This document shows positions 32,571 through 41,078 of a DNA stretch of 64,000 nt, piece after piece. The notes under the pieces were generated by a model that ran no database searches, was not told where the DNA came from, and saw only the letters and a list, made by a program, of their open reading frames with translations. Each line of letters opens with the position of its first letter. Positions within the stretch are counted from its first letter, which is position 1. Source of the DNA: Methanolobus mangrovi (GTDB lineage: Archaea > Halobacteriota > Methanosarcinia > Methanosarcinales > Methanosarcinaceae); NCBI RefSeq assembly GCF_031312535.1, contig NZ_CP133594.1, positions 1,178,001 to 1,242,000 on the forward strand, written 5' to 3'. The translations under genes were made by a program, and so were the position numbers.

Positions 32571-33344
32571 TTAGAATTCAAGGTCAATACCTATAGGGCA
32601 ATGATCTGAACCCATCACTTCAGGCATAATGAATGCATCTTTGATATTATCTTTGACATTTTCACTTGCAAAGAAGTAATCAATTCTCCAGCCGACATTT
32701 CTTTCCCTTGCCTTTGTCCGCATGCTCCACCAAGTATAGTTCTCAGGCTCACTATTGTACATTCTTAAAGTGTCCACATAACCTTTGTTCAGGAGCTTAT
32801 CGATCCAGGCGCGTTCCTCCGGCAGGAAACCTGAGATATTTTCATTTTCTTTCGGGCGTGCAAGGTCTATTTCCTTGTGCGCAGTATTGACGTCTCCGCA
32901 TATTATAAGCTTCTTACCTTTGGATTTGAGGGTATTGGCATACTCAAGGAAAGCATCATAGAATTCCATTTTGTATTCGAGCCTTTCATCGGATGCTTTT
33001 CCGTTAGGGAAGTATATATTAAAGAGAACAAAGTCCCCGTAATCAGCGATCTGGACACGTCCCTCAGTATCGAACTTATCAATTCCAAAACCACATTTAA
33101 TATCGACAGGTTCTTTTTTAGTATAGAGTGCCACTCCGCTGTATCCTTTTTTCTGAGCAGAGGCAAAATAGTTGTGATAACCATCAACTTCAAGCAGTTC
33201 AGGGGGAAGCTGGTCCCTGTTGGCTTTTGTCTCCTGGATACAGAGTATATCCGGCCTTTCCTCATTAAGCCAGTCAAGAAAACCTTTTTTGTGAACCGCC
33301 CTGATGCCATTAACATTCCATGAAATAATCCTGATCTTGCTCAT
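32571..33344 (-). CDS. xth: Exodeoxyribonuclease III (AP endonuclease)
   Basis: The 257-residue exonuclease III has the family landmarks [18 protein letters not shown] (metal ligand Glu), C-G-D-V-N-T-A-H with the catalytic Asp and Asn, W-R-I-D-Y-F-F-A, and G-S-D-H-C-P-I at the end. It cuts DNA at abasic sites and removes blocked 3' ends in base excision repair. GGAGG precedes the ATG. It converges with the TIGR00725 gene and is divergent from the PerR gene. Confidence 0.96.
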   Translation of the reverse strand: MSKIRIISWNVNGIRAVHKKGFLDWLNEERPDILCIQETKANRDQLPPELLEVDGYHNYFASAQKKGYSGVALYTKKEPVDIKCGFGIDKFDTEGRVQIADYGDFVLFNIYFPNGKASDERLEYKMEFYDAFLEYANTLKSKGKKLIICGDVNTAHKEIDLARPKENENISGFLPEERAWIDKLLNKGYVDTLRMYNSEPENYTWWSMRTKARERNVGWRIDYFFASENVKDNIKDAFIMPEVMGSDHCPIGIDLEF

Positions 33345-33511
33345 TCTATGCCTCCGGGAATTTGAAGAGTATTTGATAACTTATCTATTAAGTATCTTGC
33401 TCAATTGAGTACGTTTTCCCGGTTCCGGAGATTTTTTATTCCTGACAAGGAAAAATACAATATATAGTACTAAATAAGTTAAGATATTAAATGAGAATAA
33501 ACTTTAAATAA

Positions 33512-33523
33512 TAATAATTATTA
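33512..33523. promoter_or_regulatory. AT-rich palindrome at the PerR gene promoter
   Basis: TAATAATTATTA is a perfect 12-bp palindrome about 25 bases before the regulator's ATG, in the probable core promoter. Fur/PerR proteins bind AT-rich inverted repeats of this type, so it is a candidate autoregulatory operator. Confidence 0.45.
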
Positions 33524-33548
33524 GTTAGGATATGTTCTTACATAAATT

Positions 33549-33980
33549 ATGCCAGAACACGAAAAACATAAAAGTGGGACAAAAATGAAACAGTCAGACA
33601 TCAAGTACACAAACCAGCGGATCGAGATCCTGGATTTCCTCAGGGAATTTGATGGTCATCCTACCGTAGATGATGTCTATGAGGGAGTAAGGCAAAAATT
33701 AACACGGATCAGTAAGGCCACCGTTTATAATAATCTGAAATTTCTGGCCGAAAAGGGACTGATCAAGGAGGTGAACGTTAAGGGGGTTTCAAGGTTCGAA
33801 TCCAATCTAATACCTCACCATCACACAATTTGTCTGGAGTGTGGAGAAATACAGGACTATGAATCGGAAGAGCTTAGCGAATATGCCATGAGCATAGCAA
33901 AAGAGATAGATGATTTCAAAATAGGATCGACAGACACTAATTTTTATGGTATATGCAAAAAATGCATGGAGATGGAGTAA
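33549..33980 (+). CDS. Fur-family regulator, PerR-like
   Basis: The 143-residue product has an N-terminal winged helix (Y-T-N-Q-R-I-E-I-L-D-F-L, then S-K-A-T-V-Y-N-N-L-K-F-L as recognition helix). The dimerisation domain has the metal-binding H-H-H, C-L-E-C-G and C-K-K-C motifs. The cysteine pairs bind structural zinc. PerR-type members sense peroxide by metal-catalysed oxidation. The next gene, only one base away, is a peroxiredoxin, which supports PerR over iron-sensing Fur. The ATG at 33588 is an alternative start that removes 13 residues. Confidence 0.9.
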   Translation: MPEHEKHKSGTKMKQSDIKYTNQRIEILDFLREFDGHPTVDDVYEGVRQKLTRISKATVYNNLKFLAEKGLIKEVNVKGVSRFESNLIPHHHTICLECGEIQDYESEELSEYAMSIAKEIDDFKIGSTDTNFYGICKKCMEME

Positions 33981-33981
33981 T

Positions 33982-34656
33982 ATGGATGAAGAAATAGTAA
34001 CAATGCCTCTTATAGGCGACGACGCACCGTCATTTAAAGCAAAAACAACAATGGGAGAAATTAATTTCCCTAATGATTACAAGGGGAAGTGGGTAATTCT
34101 TTTCAGCCACCCTGCTGACTTTACACCTGTATGTACAACCGAATTCATGACCTTTGCAACTATGCAGGAAGAATTCAGGGCCTTAAATACAGAACTTATC
34201 GGACTTTCCATCGACAGCATATATGCACACATTGCATGGCTACGGACGATCAAAGAAAAGATCGTGTACAAGGGAATGAAAGATGTCGAAGTGAATTTCC
34301 CGGTCATTGAAGATCTTAAGATGGATGTTGCAAAGAAGTTCGGAATGGTACAGCCAAATGCATCAGACACCCAGGCTGTAAGAGCAGTATTCATGATGGA
34401 CCCAAAGGCAAAGGTAAGAGCGATCCTCTATTATCCACTGTCCAATGGAAGGAACATGGACGAGATCAAGAGACTTATCCTGGCAATGCAGAAGTCAGAT
34501 GCTGAAAATATTGCAACCCCGGCCAACTGGCAACCAGGCGACGACGTAATCATTCCACCACCAGGATCATGCGGATCTGCAAAGGAAAGAGTTGAAACCG
34601 AAGAGGAAGGAAAGTACTGCCTTGACTGGTTCATGTGTCTCAGGAAACAGTCTTAA
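33982..34656 (+). CDS. Peroxiredoxin (Prx6/AhpC-TSA family)
   Basis: This 224-residue peroxiredoxin carries the peroxidatic Cys in T-P-V-C-T-T-E-F near residue 50, with the conserved F-S-H-P-A-D-F segment. Two more cysteines near the C-terminus (Y-C-L-D-W-F-M-C) may act as resolving residues, as in archaeal Prx6-type enzymes. It reduces H2O2 and organic peroxides. I use the ATG at 33982, preceded by GGAG within the regulator's end; the longer frame overlapping the regulator is unlikely. It forms an operon with the PerR-like gene and probably the ferritin gene. Confidence 0.95.
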   Translation: MDEEIVTMPLIGDDAPSFKAKTTMGEINFPNDYKGKWVILFSHPADFTPVCTTEFMTFATMQEEFRALNTELIGLSIDSIYAHIAWLRTIKEKIVYKGMKDVEVNFPVIEDLKMDVAKKFGMVQPNASDTQAVRAVFMMDPKAKVRAILYYPLSNGRNMDEIKRLILAMQKSDAENIATPANWQPGDDVIIPPPGSCGSAKERVETEEEGKYCLDWFMCLRKQS

Positions 34657-34691
34657 ATACGAAGCTAAGACATTGTTCATAGGTGATTATT

Positions 34692-35189
34692 ATGGGAACA
34701 AAAGGTGTTGAAATACTTGATCTAGATGTCAACGAATTGATTGGTTTACTGAACAAGGCACTTGCAGACGAGTGGCTTGCATACTACCAGTACTGGATTG
34801 GTGCAAAAGTAGTCAAAGGCCCTATGAGAGAAGCTACTGTAGCCGAACTTCTCCAACACGCCACAGATGAACTGCGACATGCTGATATGGTATCCAACAG
34901 GATAATACAGCTTGGTGGAACACCGGTCCTCTCTCCAATGGACTGGGAAAAATTCAGCAACTGTGGATACGAATCTCCTGAGGATCCATTTGTGAAAAAG
35001 ATCCTTGCACAGAACATCAAAGGAGAACAGTGTGCAATCCAGGTGTACAACTCCATACTCGGAAAGGTCAAGGATAAGGACCCTGTTACATACGAAATGG
35101 TATTACAGATCCTTACCGATGAGATCGAGCACGAAGATGACCTGCAGGCCATCATGGAAGATATCGAGCTTATGCAAAGAATGGATTAA
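34692..35189 (+). CDS. Ferritin-like protein (Dps/bacterioferritin type)
   Basis: This 165-residue four-helix protein has the paired diiron ligands of ferritin-like folds: Glu in A-D-E-W-L-A-Y-Y, E-L-R-H in helix 2, E-Q-C-A-I in helix 3 and E-I-E-H-E-D in helix 4. Such proteins take up iron and consume peroxide, which fits the location behind a PerR-like regulator and a peroxiredoxin. The ATG at 34692 is preceded by GGTGAT. A strong hairpin follows the stop and ends the cluster. Confidence 0.88.
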   Translation: MGTKGVEILDLDVNELIGLLNKALADEWLAYYQYWIGAKVVKGPMREATVAELLQHATDELRHADMVSNRIIQLGGTPVLSPMDWEKFSNCGYESPEDPFVKKILAQNIKGEQCAIQVYNSILGKVKDKDPVTYEMVLQILTDEIEHEDDLQAIMEDIELMQRMD

Positions 35190-35212
35190 CCATTCAATGG
35201 TTGGATAAGATT

Positions 35213-35268
35213 GGCATTTCCTGTTCCCGTCAAAGGGGATAGGAAATGTTCATTTACTTTTTTAATAC
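35213..35268 (+). terminator. Terminator after the oxidative-stress cluster
   Basis: A long imperfect hairpin (arms around CATTTCCTGTTCCC and GGGGATAGGAAATG, about 35214-35250) is followed by TTACTTTTTT. It lies 24 bases after the ferritin-like gene stop. Confidence 0.6.
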
Positions 35269-35500
35269 TGTGCATTGTTGCACACGTGTTAACATTTTAT
35301 AATACTGCCAGAGAGTAGTGTTTTTTCTACACACACCTCAGTTTCCGTATTTTTTGTATTTGCGATAGATATATTTAGAAGAATGTTTGTTAGATTTAAT
35401 CATTAAATAACCGTGTAAAAATAAAGATTTTCTATCAGAACTATCTAATGTAACATCCAATAACACATTTATTGCACTATTCAAGAATCACGGAGATAAC
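35269..35500. promoter_or_regulatory. Upstream region of topA
   Basis: AT-rich spacer. A CATTTATT element at 35466-35473 and GGAG at 35492-35495 are the probable promoter and ribosome-binding site of topA. A small hairpin (GTGCATTGTTGCAC, near 35272) is also seen. No gene is apparent. Confidence 0.4.
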
Positions 35501-37735
35501 ATGCATCTCATCATAGCAGAGAAACACATTGCAGCAAAAAGGATAGCAGCGATCCTGGCCCCCGGGAAGACCAAACAGGTTCGTGTAAGCGGAGTGGATA
35601 CCTATGAATATGAATCCGAGGAAGGAACAAAGATATTCATAGGACTTAGCGGTCACATAGTTAAACTGGACTTCCCAAAAGCCTATAATAACTGGCAAAA
35701 AGTAGAGGCTAAAGAGCTCATTGACGCAGATGTAATCACGACTTCGACACAAGTGAAAATAGTAGCTGCACTGAAAAAACTGGGAAAAACAGCTACAAAA
35801 GTAACCATTGCAACTGACTACGACAGGGAAGGAGAACTCATTGGAGTTGAAGCCCTGGACATAATAAGAGAAGTCAATCCTGATGTAGTATTTGAACGTG
35901 TACACTACAGTGCCATTACCCCAAAGGCTATTGACGATGCTTTTTCAAACCCCACCAACGTTGACTTCGATCTGGCAGATGCCGGACATTCACGACAGGT
36001 TATAGACCTAGTGTGGGGAGCTTCAATGACCCGTTATATATCTCTTGCTGCCGGGCGCCTTGGGAAAATGTTCCTTTCTGTAGGAAGGGTTCAGTCACCC
36101 ACTCTTTCACTAATAGTGGAACGTGAGAAGGAAAGAGATGCTTTTATCCCAAGGCCATATTGGGAACTATCAGCAATGCTGGAGAGCAAAAGCGGAGTGA
36201 TTTTTAAGGCAGAACATCGTACAAAGCGCTTCTGGGAGAAAGCAGAAGTAGATGCTGCAATGGGAAATGTCTCTGTAGGTGATGATGCTCTTGTGACAGA
36301 GCTCACTACTTCCGAGAAGATAGACAAACCGCCAACGCCTTTCAATACTACAGAATTCATCGGTGCTGCTAGCTCCATCGGTTTTACAGCCGCTAATGCA
36401 ATGAGAATTGCTGAGACACTTTATACAAACGGTTTCATCTCATACCCGAGAACCGACAACACCGTCTACCCTGAAAGTTTGGATCTCAGAGCACAGATAG
36501 AGATATTCAAGACCGGTGCTTTCAAACAATATGCACTCAAATTACTTGAAAAAGAAGAACTTGTCCCAACTAAAGGCAAGAAAGAAACAACAGACCACCC
36601 CCCTATCTTTCCTGCATCCCTTGCGAAAAAGTCAGAAATGAATGAGCAGGAATGGAAACTTTATGAACTCGTGGTCAGGCGCTTTTTTGCGACATTTGCA
36701 GACCCGGCCAAATGGGAGACCATCAGGTCAAAGTTCGATATAAACGGAGAGGATTTCAAAGCAAATGGTGCAAGACTCGTTGTTCCGGGATGGAGATGGT
36801 ATTATCATTACAATGCACCTGAAGACAGGCTGTTACCAGAGCTGAACGAAGGCGATAAGCTCAAAGTGGACAAAGTGGAAGTTGAAGCTAAAGAGACACA
36901 ACCACCCGGAAGATACGGCCAGGGCAGACTCATTAAGATAATGGAAGATATGGGACTTGGTACCAAGGCAACACGCCATGAGATCATCAGCAAGCTCTAT
37001 TCCAGAGCATATGTGCATGGAAACCCCCTGCAACCTACAAAGACCGCAATTGCAGTTGTGGATACCCTTGAAACGTTTGCACCTACGATGTCCAAACCAG
37101 ACATGACAAGTAAACTTGAAGCTGATATGGACAGGATAGCAGAGGGCGAGATACCGGAAGACGAAGTGTTGAATGAATCCAGGGAAATGCTAGGACTAAT
37201 ATTCAAAGAACTTGAAATAAACAAGGAAGATATCAGCGAATCACTGCGTGCCGGTCTTCGTGAGGACAAGATTATTGGCGTCTGTTCTAATTGCCAGTCT
37301 AACCTCATGGTAATGAGATCAAAACGAGGATCTCGCTTTATAGGATGTGACGGTTATCCGGACTGTACTTTTGCATTGCCATTACCACGATCTGGGCAGG
37401 TAGTGGTTACGGATAAATTGTGTGAGGAACATGGAATGTACCACATACGCATCATAAATTCAGGAAAAAGACCCTGGAATCTGGGATGTCCTCATTGTAA
37501 TTTCCTTGAATGGCAGAAATCGCAGGAAGAAGAAAAAGAGAAGAACGGTACTGACAAGGAACGTCCGAAAACCATCAATGATATATCAGGAATTGGAAAA
37601 GTTACTGCGGAAAAACTATCCGATGCCGGAATTTGCAATGTGAATGATTTGTGTACAGCAGATGCTGTAGAACTTGCGAAAGTTACAAGTATACCTGTTA
37701 AGAAAATAAAGAACTGGCAATCTGAGATTGCATAG
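35501..37735 (+). CDS. topA: DNA topoisomerase I (type IA)
   Basis: The 744-residue enzyme starts with a Toprim domain (L-I-I-A-E-K-H and T-D-Y-D-R-E-G-E-L-I-G near 107). The catalytic tyrosine lies in S-Y-P-R-T-D-N near residue 315. Near the C-terminus is one zinc ribbon (C-x2-C ... C-x5-C around 590-615), then a short helix-hairpin-helix domain starting I-S-G-I-G-K-V-T-A-E-K-L. It relaxes negative supercoils by single-strand passage. The extra helix-hairpin-helix tail is typical of Methanosarcinales. The stop is 15 bases before the RNase gene, with GGAGGAGA between them. Confidence 0.96.
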   Translation: MHLIIAEKHIAAKRIAAILAPGKTKQVRVSGVDTYEYESEEGTKIFIGLSGHIVKLDFPKAYNNWQKVEAKELIDADVITTSTQVKIVAALKKLGKTATKVTIATDYDREGELIGVEALDIIREVNPDVVFERVHYSAITPKAIDDAFSNPTNVDFDLADAGHSRQVIDLVWGASMTRYISLAAGRLGKMFLSVGRVQSPTLSLIVEREKERDAFIPRPYWELSAMLESKSGVIFKAEHRTKRFWEKAEVDAAMGNVSVGDDALVTELTTSEKIDKPPTPFNTTEFIGAASSIGFTAANAMRIAETLYTNGFISYPRTDNTVYPESLDLRAQIEIFKTGAFKQYALKLLEKEELVPTKGKKETTDHPPIFPASLAKKSEMNEQEWKLYELVVRRFFATFADPAKWETIRSKFDINGEDFKANGARLVVPGWRWYYHYNAPEDRLLPELNEGDKLKVDKVEVEAKETQPPGRYGQGRLIKIMEDMGLGTKATRHEIISKLYSRAYVHGNPLQPTKTAIAVVDTLETFAPTMSKPDMTSKLEADMDRIAEGEIPEDEVLNESREMLGLIFKELEINKEDISESLRAGLREDKIIGVCSNCQSNLMVMRSKRGSRFIGCDGYPDCTFALPLPRSGQVVVTDKLCEEHGMYHIRIINSGKRPWNLGCPHCNFLEWQKSQEEEKEKNGTDKERPKTINDISGIGKVTAEKLSDAGICNVNDLCTADAVELAKVTSIPVKKIKNWQSEIA

Positions 37736-37750
37736 GAGGAGACAGGTATA

Positions 37751-38989
37751 ATGGAACTGGAATTCAAGGGTGCATGCAGGGAAGTAGGAAGATCGGCAGT
37801 TCTTGTCGATGATAAACTGATGATGGATTACGGAGTATCTCCAGGAGAACACGTAAAGTACCCTTTGAATGGGGCACGTCCTGAGGCTGTGCTTTTATCG
37901 CATGCACACATAGACCATTCCGGTGCAATTCCAAATCTCATGGACCTTGAACCTGATGTCTACATGACACCACCTACTTTTGATTTGACACATATGCTGG
38001 CAAAGGACACATTGAGAATCGCAGAAAGAGAAGGAGAGATGCCAATATATGATTCCATTGATCTTTCAAAGTTTGCCCATCAGACAAAACAGGTGGATAC
38101 AGGAGTTAAATTACACGTCCACGGATACGATGTTGAATTCCTTAGTGCAGGACACATACCCGGTGCCTCAGCAATCCATGTAAGGGATAAAGAGAATAAA
38201 AGCCTGTTCTATACAGGAGACATCAATACTGATGATACACGACTGGTTCTCGGTGCAATTGACTTTCCGGATTCAGACATACTGATAACCGAGAGCACAT
38301 ATTTTGGGGATGAACACCCACCGCGCAAGGAAGTTGAAAAAGAATTCATAGATTCCGTCCAGGATACACTTAACATAGGAGGCAGTGTCGTAATTCCTGC
38401 TTTTGCCATCGGGAGAACACAGGAAATACTAATGCTCCTGGATGCATACGGCATCAGGGCCTATGTTGACGGAATGGGCGTAGAGGCATACAAGATAATG
38501 TTAAGACACCCTGAATACCTGCATAATCCCACGCACCTTAAAAAGGCATTTGATAATGCAACCCTGGTAAGTGGTCACAAGAGAGATAAGATAAAACTTG
38601 AATCTTCAGTAATTGTAACTACGGCCGGAATGCTCAATGGCGGACCTGTGCTCTATTACATAAACAAACTGTACAAGGATCCAAAATCTAAGATAATACT
38701 TACAGGATACCAGGTAGAGGGCACCAACGGCAGAATGGCAATGGATACCGGCAACATAGACAATGATGGAATTATCCAGCATCTCAAACCAAAAATAGAG
38801 CAGTATGATTTTTCCGCCCATTCCGGGGACAGGGAACTCAAAGAAATGGTAAGGGATTTCTGTAACAGGGGAACTGAGCATGTCTTCACAATGCATGGAG
38901 ATAACTGCGAAGGCTTTGCAGACTGGGTTAAAGAAGAAATAGGCGTTGAGGCTTTTGCACCTGAATTAGGTGAACGCTTTACTATATAA
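37751..38989 (+). CDS. Beta-CASP family RNase (aCPSF2-like)
   Basis: The 412-residue protein has a metallo-beta-lactamase core with L-S-H-A-H-I-D-H-S-G near residue 52, a metal-binding G-H-I-P-G-A, and D-I-N-T-D-D-T. A beta-CASP insertion includes I-P-A-F-A-I-G-R-T-Q-E. The C-terminal H-S-G-D and T-M-H-G-D provide the last ligands. There are no KH domains, which separates it from aCPSF1. Length and domain content fit the archaeal aCPSF2/RNase group acting in RNA 3'-end processing or decay. It is translated just after topA from the same transcript. Confidence 0.92.
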   Translation: MELEFKGACREVGRSAVLVDDKLMMDYGVSPGEHVKYPLNGARPEAVLLSHAHIDHSGAIPNLMDLEPDVYMTPPTFDLTHMLAKDTLRIAEREGEMPIYDSIDLSKFAHQTKQVDTGVKLHVHGYDVEFLSAGHIPGASAIHVRDKENKSLFYTGDINTDDTRLVLGAIDFPDSDILITESTYFGDEHPPRKEVEKEFIDSVQDTLNIGGSVVIPAFAIGRTQEILMLLDAYGIRAYVDGMGVEAYKIMLRHPEYLHNPTHLKKAFDNATLVSGHKRDKIKLESSVIVTTAGMLNGGPVLYYINKLYKDPKSKIILTGYQVEGTNGRMAMDTGNIDNDGIIQHLKPKIEQYDFSAHSGDRELKEMVRDFCNRGTEHVFTMHGDNCEGFADWVKEEIGVEAFAPELGERFTI

Positions 38990-39014
38990 AGTAAAACTTG
39001 AGGCAATTTTTAGT

Positions 39015-39656
39015 TTACAGATAGGAAGAACTTTGATATTTCATATCATCGTTCATCTTTTTTGTATTTCCCATTGCAGTCTTCAGATTTTCTATTGCGT
39101 CACTGTGTTCAGGGTCTATTTTAAGGACTCTGGTAAAACACTCTGCAGCATCCTCATATTGACCGAGGCTAAAGTAAGCAAGTCCTTTTTTGTGCCACAC
39201 GATTGCAAATTTATTATCCAGTTCAATTTCCTTGTGAACTCTGCTGTAGCATTCGATGGCTTCGTTATGATTGCCCATCAGTTCCAGAATATCACCTTTG
39301 TTTATCCATGCATTCTCATTGCCAGGGTCAAGGGCAAGTATCCGATTATAACATTTAATGGACTCTTCATATCGACCGATATTAAAAAGACCCACACCCA
39401 TATTGCATAGAACATCAACATCATTTTTATTAAGAAAAACAGACTTCCTGAAGCACTCCACCGCTTCTTCATCCCTACCTATAAAAGAAAGTGCTATGCC
39501 TTTATTATTCCATACAAGCGCCATTGCCTCATTGCTCCAAAGTTCAGGATCCAGATGCTCATACTCCAGTATAAGCGAAAAATACTCAATCTTCTCTTCC
39601 GGATCTTCGGCATCAAATGCTAATTTGAACCATTTTTCCGGTTTATCGGGATCCAT
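39015..39656 (-). CDS. Tetratricopeptide repeat protein
   Basis: About 213 residues made largely of TPR motifs. Clear repeats are W-N-N-K-G-I-A-L-S-F-I-G-R-D-E-E-A, C-N-M-G-V-G-L-F-N-I-G-R-Y-E-E-S, W-I-N-K-G-D-I-L-E-L-M and W-H-K-K-G-L-A-Y-F-S-L-G-Q-Y-E-D-A. No signal peptide is seen, so it should be a cytosolic protein-protein interaction scaffold. Partner and function are unknown. I start at ATG 39656; a GTG at 39686 would add ten residues. It converges with the RNase gene. Confidence 0.85.
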   Translation of the reverse strand: MDPDKPEKWFKLAFDAEDPEEKIEYFSLILEYEHLDPELWSNEAMALVWNNKGIALSFIGRDEEAVECFRKSVFLNKNDVDVLCNMGVGLFNIGRYEESIKCYNRILALDPGNENAWINKGDILELMGNHNEAIECYSRVHKEIELDNKFAIVWHKKGLAYFSLGQYEDAAECFTRVLKIDPEHSDAIENLKTAMGNTKKMNDDMKYQSSSYL

Positions 39657-39856
39657 CCAGCTAACCAACTCCAGAACAAATAACACAGTATAATGTCATG
39701 TTTATACAGTATATTCTAAATTTTTATTTTTCCTTAATGCACATAACATATTAATTAAGTTATCGAAATTATTCGGATACTATAAATAGAAATGGCAACA
39801 ATAAAAGAAAAAATTAGTTAAAAATGAATTTTATAAGTATATGAACGATCAACACA

Positions 39857-40390
39857 CTAACATTTAGCCTTCAGATTTTTTCGCATATCATCTACATGCA
39901 TAAGCCTGTTAGCATCTATACCCACCAAGCACATGCCTTTTTTGTCCATTGCCCATACATAATAATTATCGTCCAGGTCATCTGGAATCTCCTCAGATGG
40001 CAGTTCGGCAGGGCTAATACTACATGCCTGAAGACCTGGATATTCATCAGGATTTAGTTCCATTATTGTAACCACTTTCTTTAGCAGTGATAACAGGACA
40101 TTTATATCTTCATGATCCCACTGCCGGATCCTTTCGCACAGCAGAGATATGAGAACTTTTGCCACACCGATGTTTGAGATTATTTTATTGGAAAGACATA
40201 GGGACGCATTGTCATATTTCACATTGTCATTTGGTCCCCTGAAGCAGAATATGCCTTCTGTGACCAATGTATCAAGGTCCAGTGGCTCTTCTGAAAATGT
40301 TATCGCATTCTCCACGGTCTCAACGTCGATATCATACTCTTCCGCAATTCTCCAGATCGCTTTTTCTATAACAATACCATGATCTATCAT
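39857..40390 (-). CDS. Conserved hypothetical protein, unknown function
   Basis: This 177-residue acidic protein has no recognised domain. The N-terminal half (Y-D-I-D-V-E-T-V-E-N-A-I) looks helical, and a central block has G-I-F-C-F-R-G-P-N-D and D-N-A-S-L-C-L-S-N-K. There is no signal peptide or membrane segment. The ATG at 40390 with an upstream AGGGATG is preferred over a TTG at 40417. It starts 28 bases downstream of the mobA stop, so the two may be co-transcribed. A link to molybdenum or tungsten cofactor metabolism would be speculation from position. Confidence 0.65.
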   Translation of the reverse strand: MIDHGIVIEKAIWRIAEEYDIDVETVENAITFSEEPLDLDTLVTEGIFCFRGPNDNVKYDNASLCLSNKIISNIGVAKVLISLLCERIRQWDHEDINVLLSLLKKVVTIMELNPDEYPGLQACSISPAELPSEEIPDDLDDNYYVWAMDKKGMCLVGIDANRLMHVDDMRKNLKAKC

Positions 40391-40417
40391 TTTGACACAT
40401 CCCTGCTGGCAGAACAA

Positions 40418-41038
40418 TCAGATATCATCCAGATTCCAGTTATCCAGTTTTACCATATCTGATGGAGTATTTATGTTGACAAAACTTTTAAGGTCTTTGT
40501 CTATTTTTTTCATTGCAGCAGCATCCAGATACATAACATCTTCCAGAGAAGATACCGGAGCAAGTATGCTCCTGTATCCATCATGCATGGCAGATTCAAT
40601 TGCCTCAAGCATCTTATCCCTGCGATATACAGAATGCAGCGGCTCCTTTGTACCATACTCACTTATGGGTATCAAAGCATCATGTTCCCCCACCATATCA
40701 AACATCATATCAATTAATCGCCCGTTAAGAAATGGCATGTCACATGCTACTGTAAAAACATAGTCACCGCAAGCCTTCTCAAAACCTGCAAGCATTCCTG
40801 CAAGCGGACCTGCGTTTCGTATTTTATCGGTTACAACTTTCCTATCCCCCAGATATTCGGAAAAGTGCTCCACCTGTTCATCATCCCTCAGTGATACGAT
40901 AACCTCATCTGAGACATCTTCAAGTACTGCCAGAGTACGTTCCAGCAAAGTAGTATCCTGACAGACCATCAATGCTTTTTCCCTGCCATCAAGACGGGTT
41001 CCTAAACCACCTGCCAATAATAGTGAAGACCGTATCAT
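40418..41038 (-). CDS. mobA: Molybdenum cofactor guanylyltransferase
   Basis: The 206-residue MobA-like nucleotidyltransferase has the signature L-L-A-G-G-L-G-T-R-L-D-G-R-E-K-A-L near the start, the metal-binding A-C-D-M-P-F-L motif near residue 94, and a following G-E-H-D-A-L-I-P. It attaches GMP to molybdopterin for Mo/W enzymes such as formylmethanofuran dehydrogenase. The frame is open 42 codons further upstream, but the conserved start is the ATG at 41038. It lies downstream of the DUF460 gene. Confidence 0.93.
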   Translation of the reverse strand: MIRSSLLLAGGLGTRLDGREKALMVCQDTTLLERTLAVLEDVSDEVIVSLRDDEQVEHFSEYLGDRKVVTDKIRNAGPLAGMLAGFEKACGDYVFTVACDMPFLNGRLIDMMFDMVGEHDALIPISEYGTKEPLHSVYRRDKMLEAIESAMHDGYRSILAPVSSLEDVMYLDAAAMKKIDKDLKSFVNINTPSDMVKLDNWNLDDI

Positions 41039-41078
41039 AAATATTAACCTCTCATTCGTTTTCCTGCAAGAATCACAT

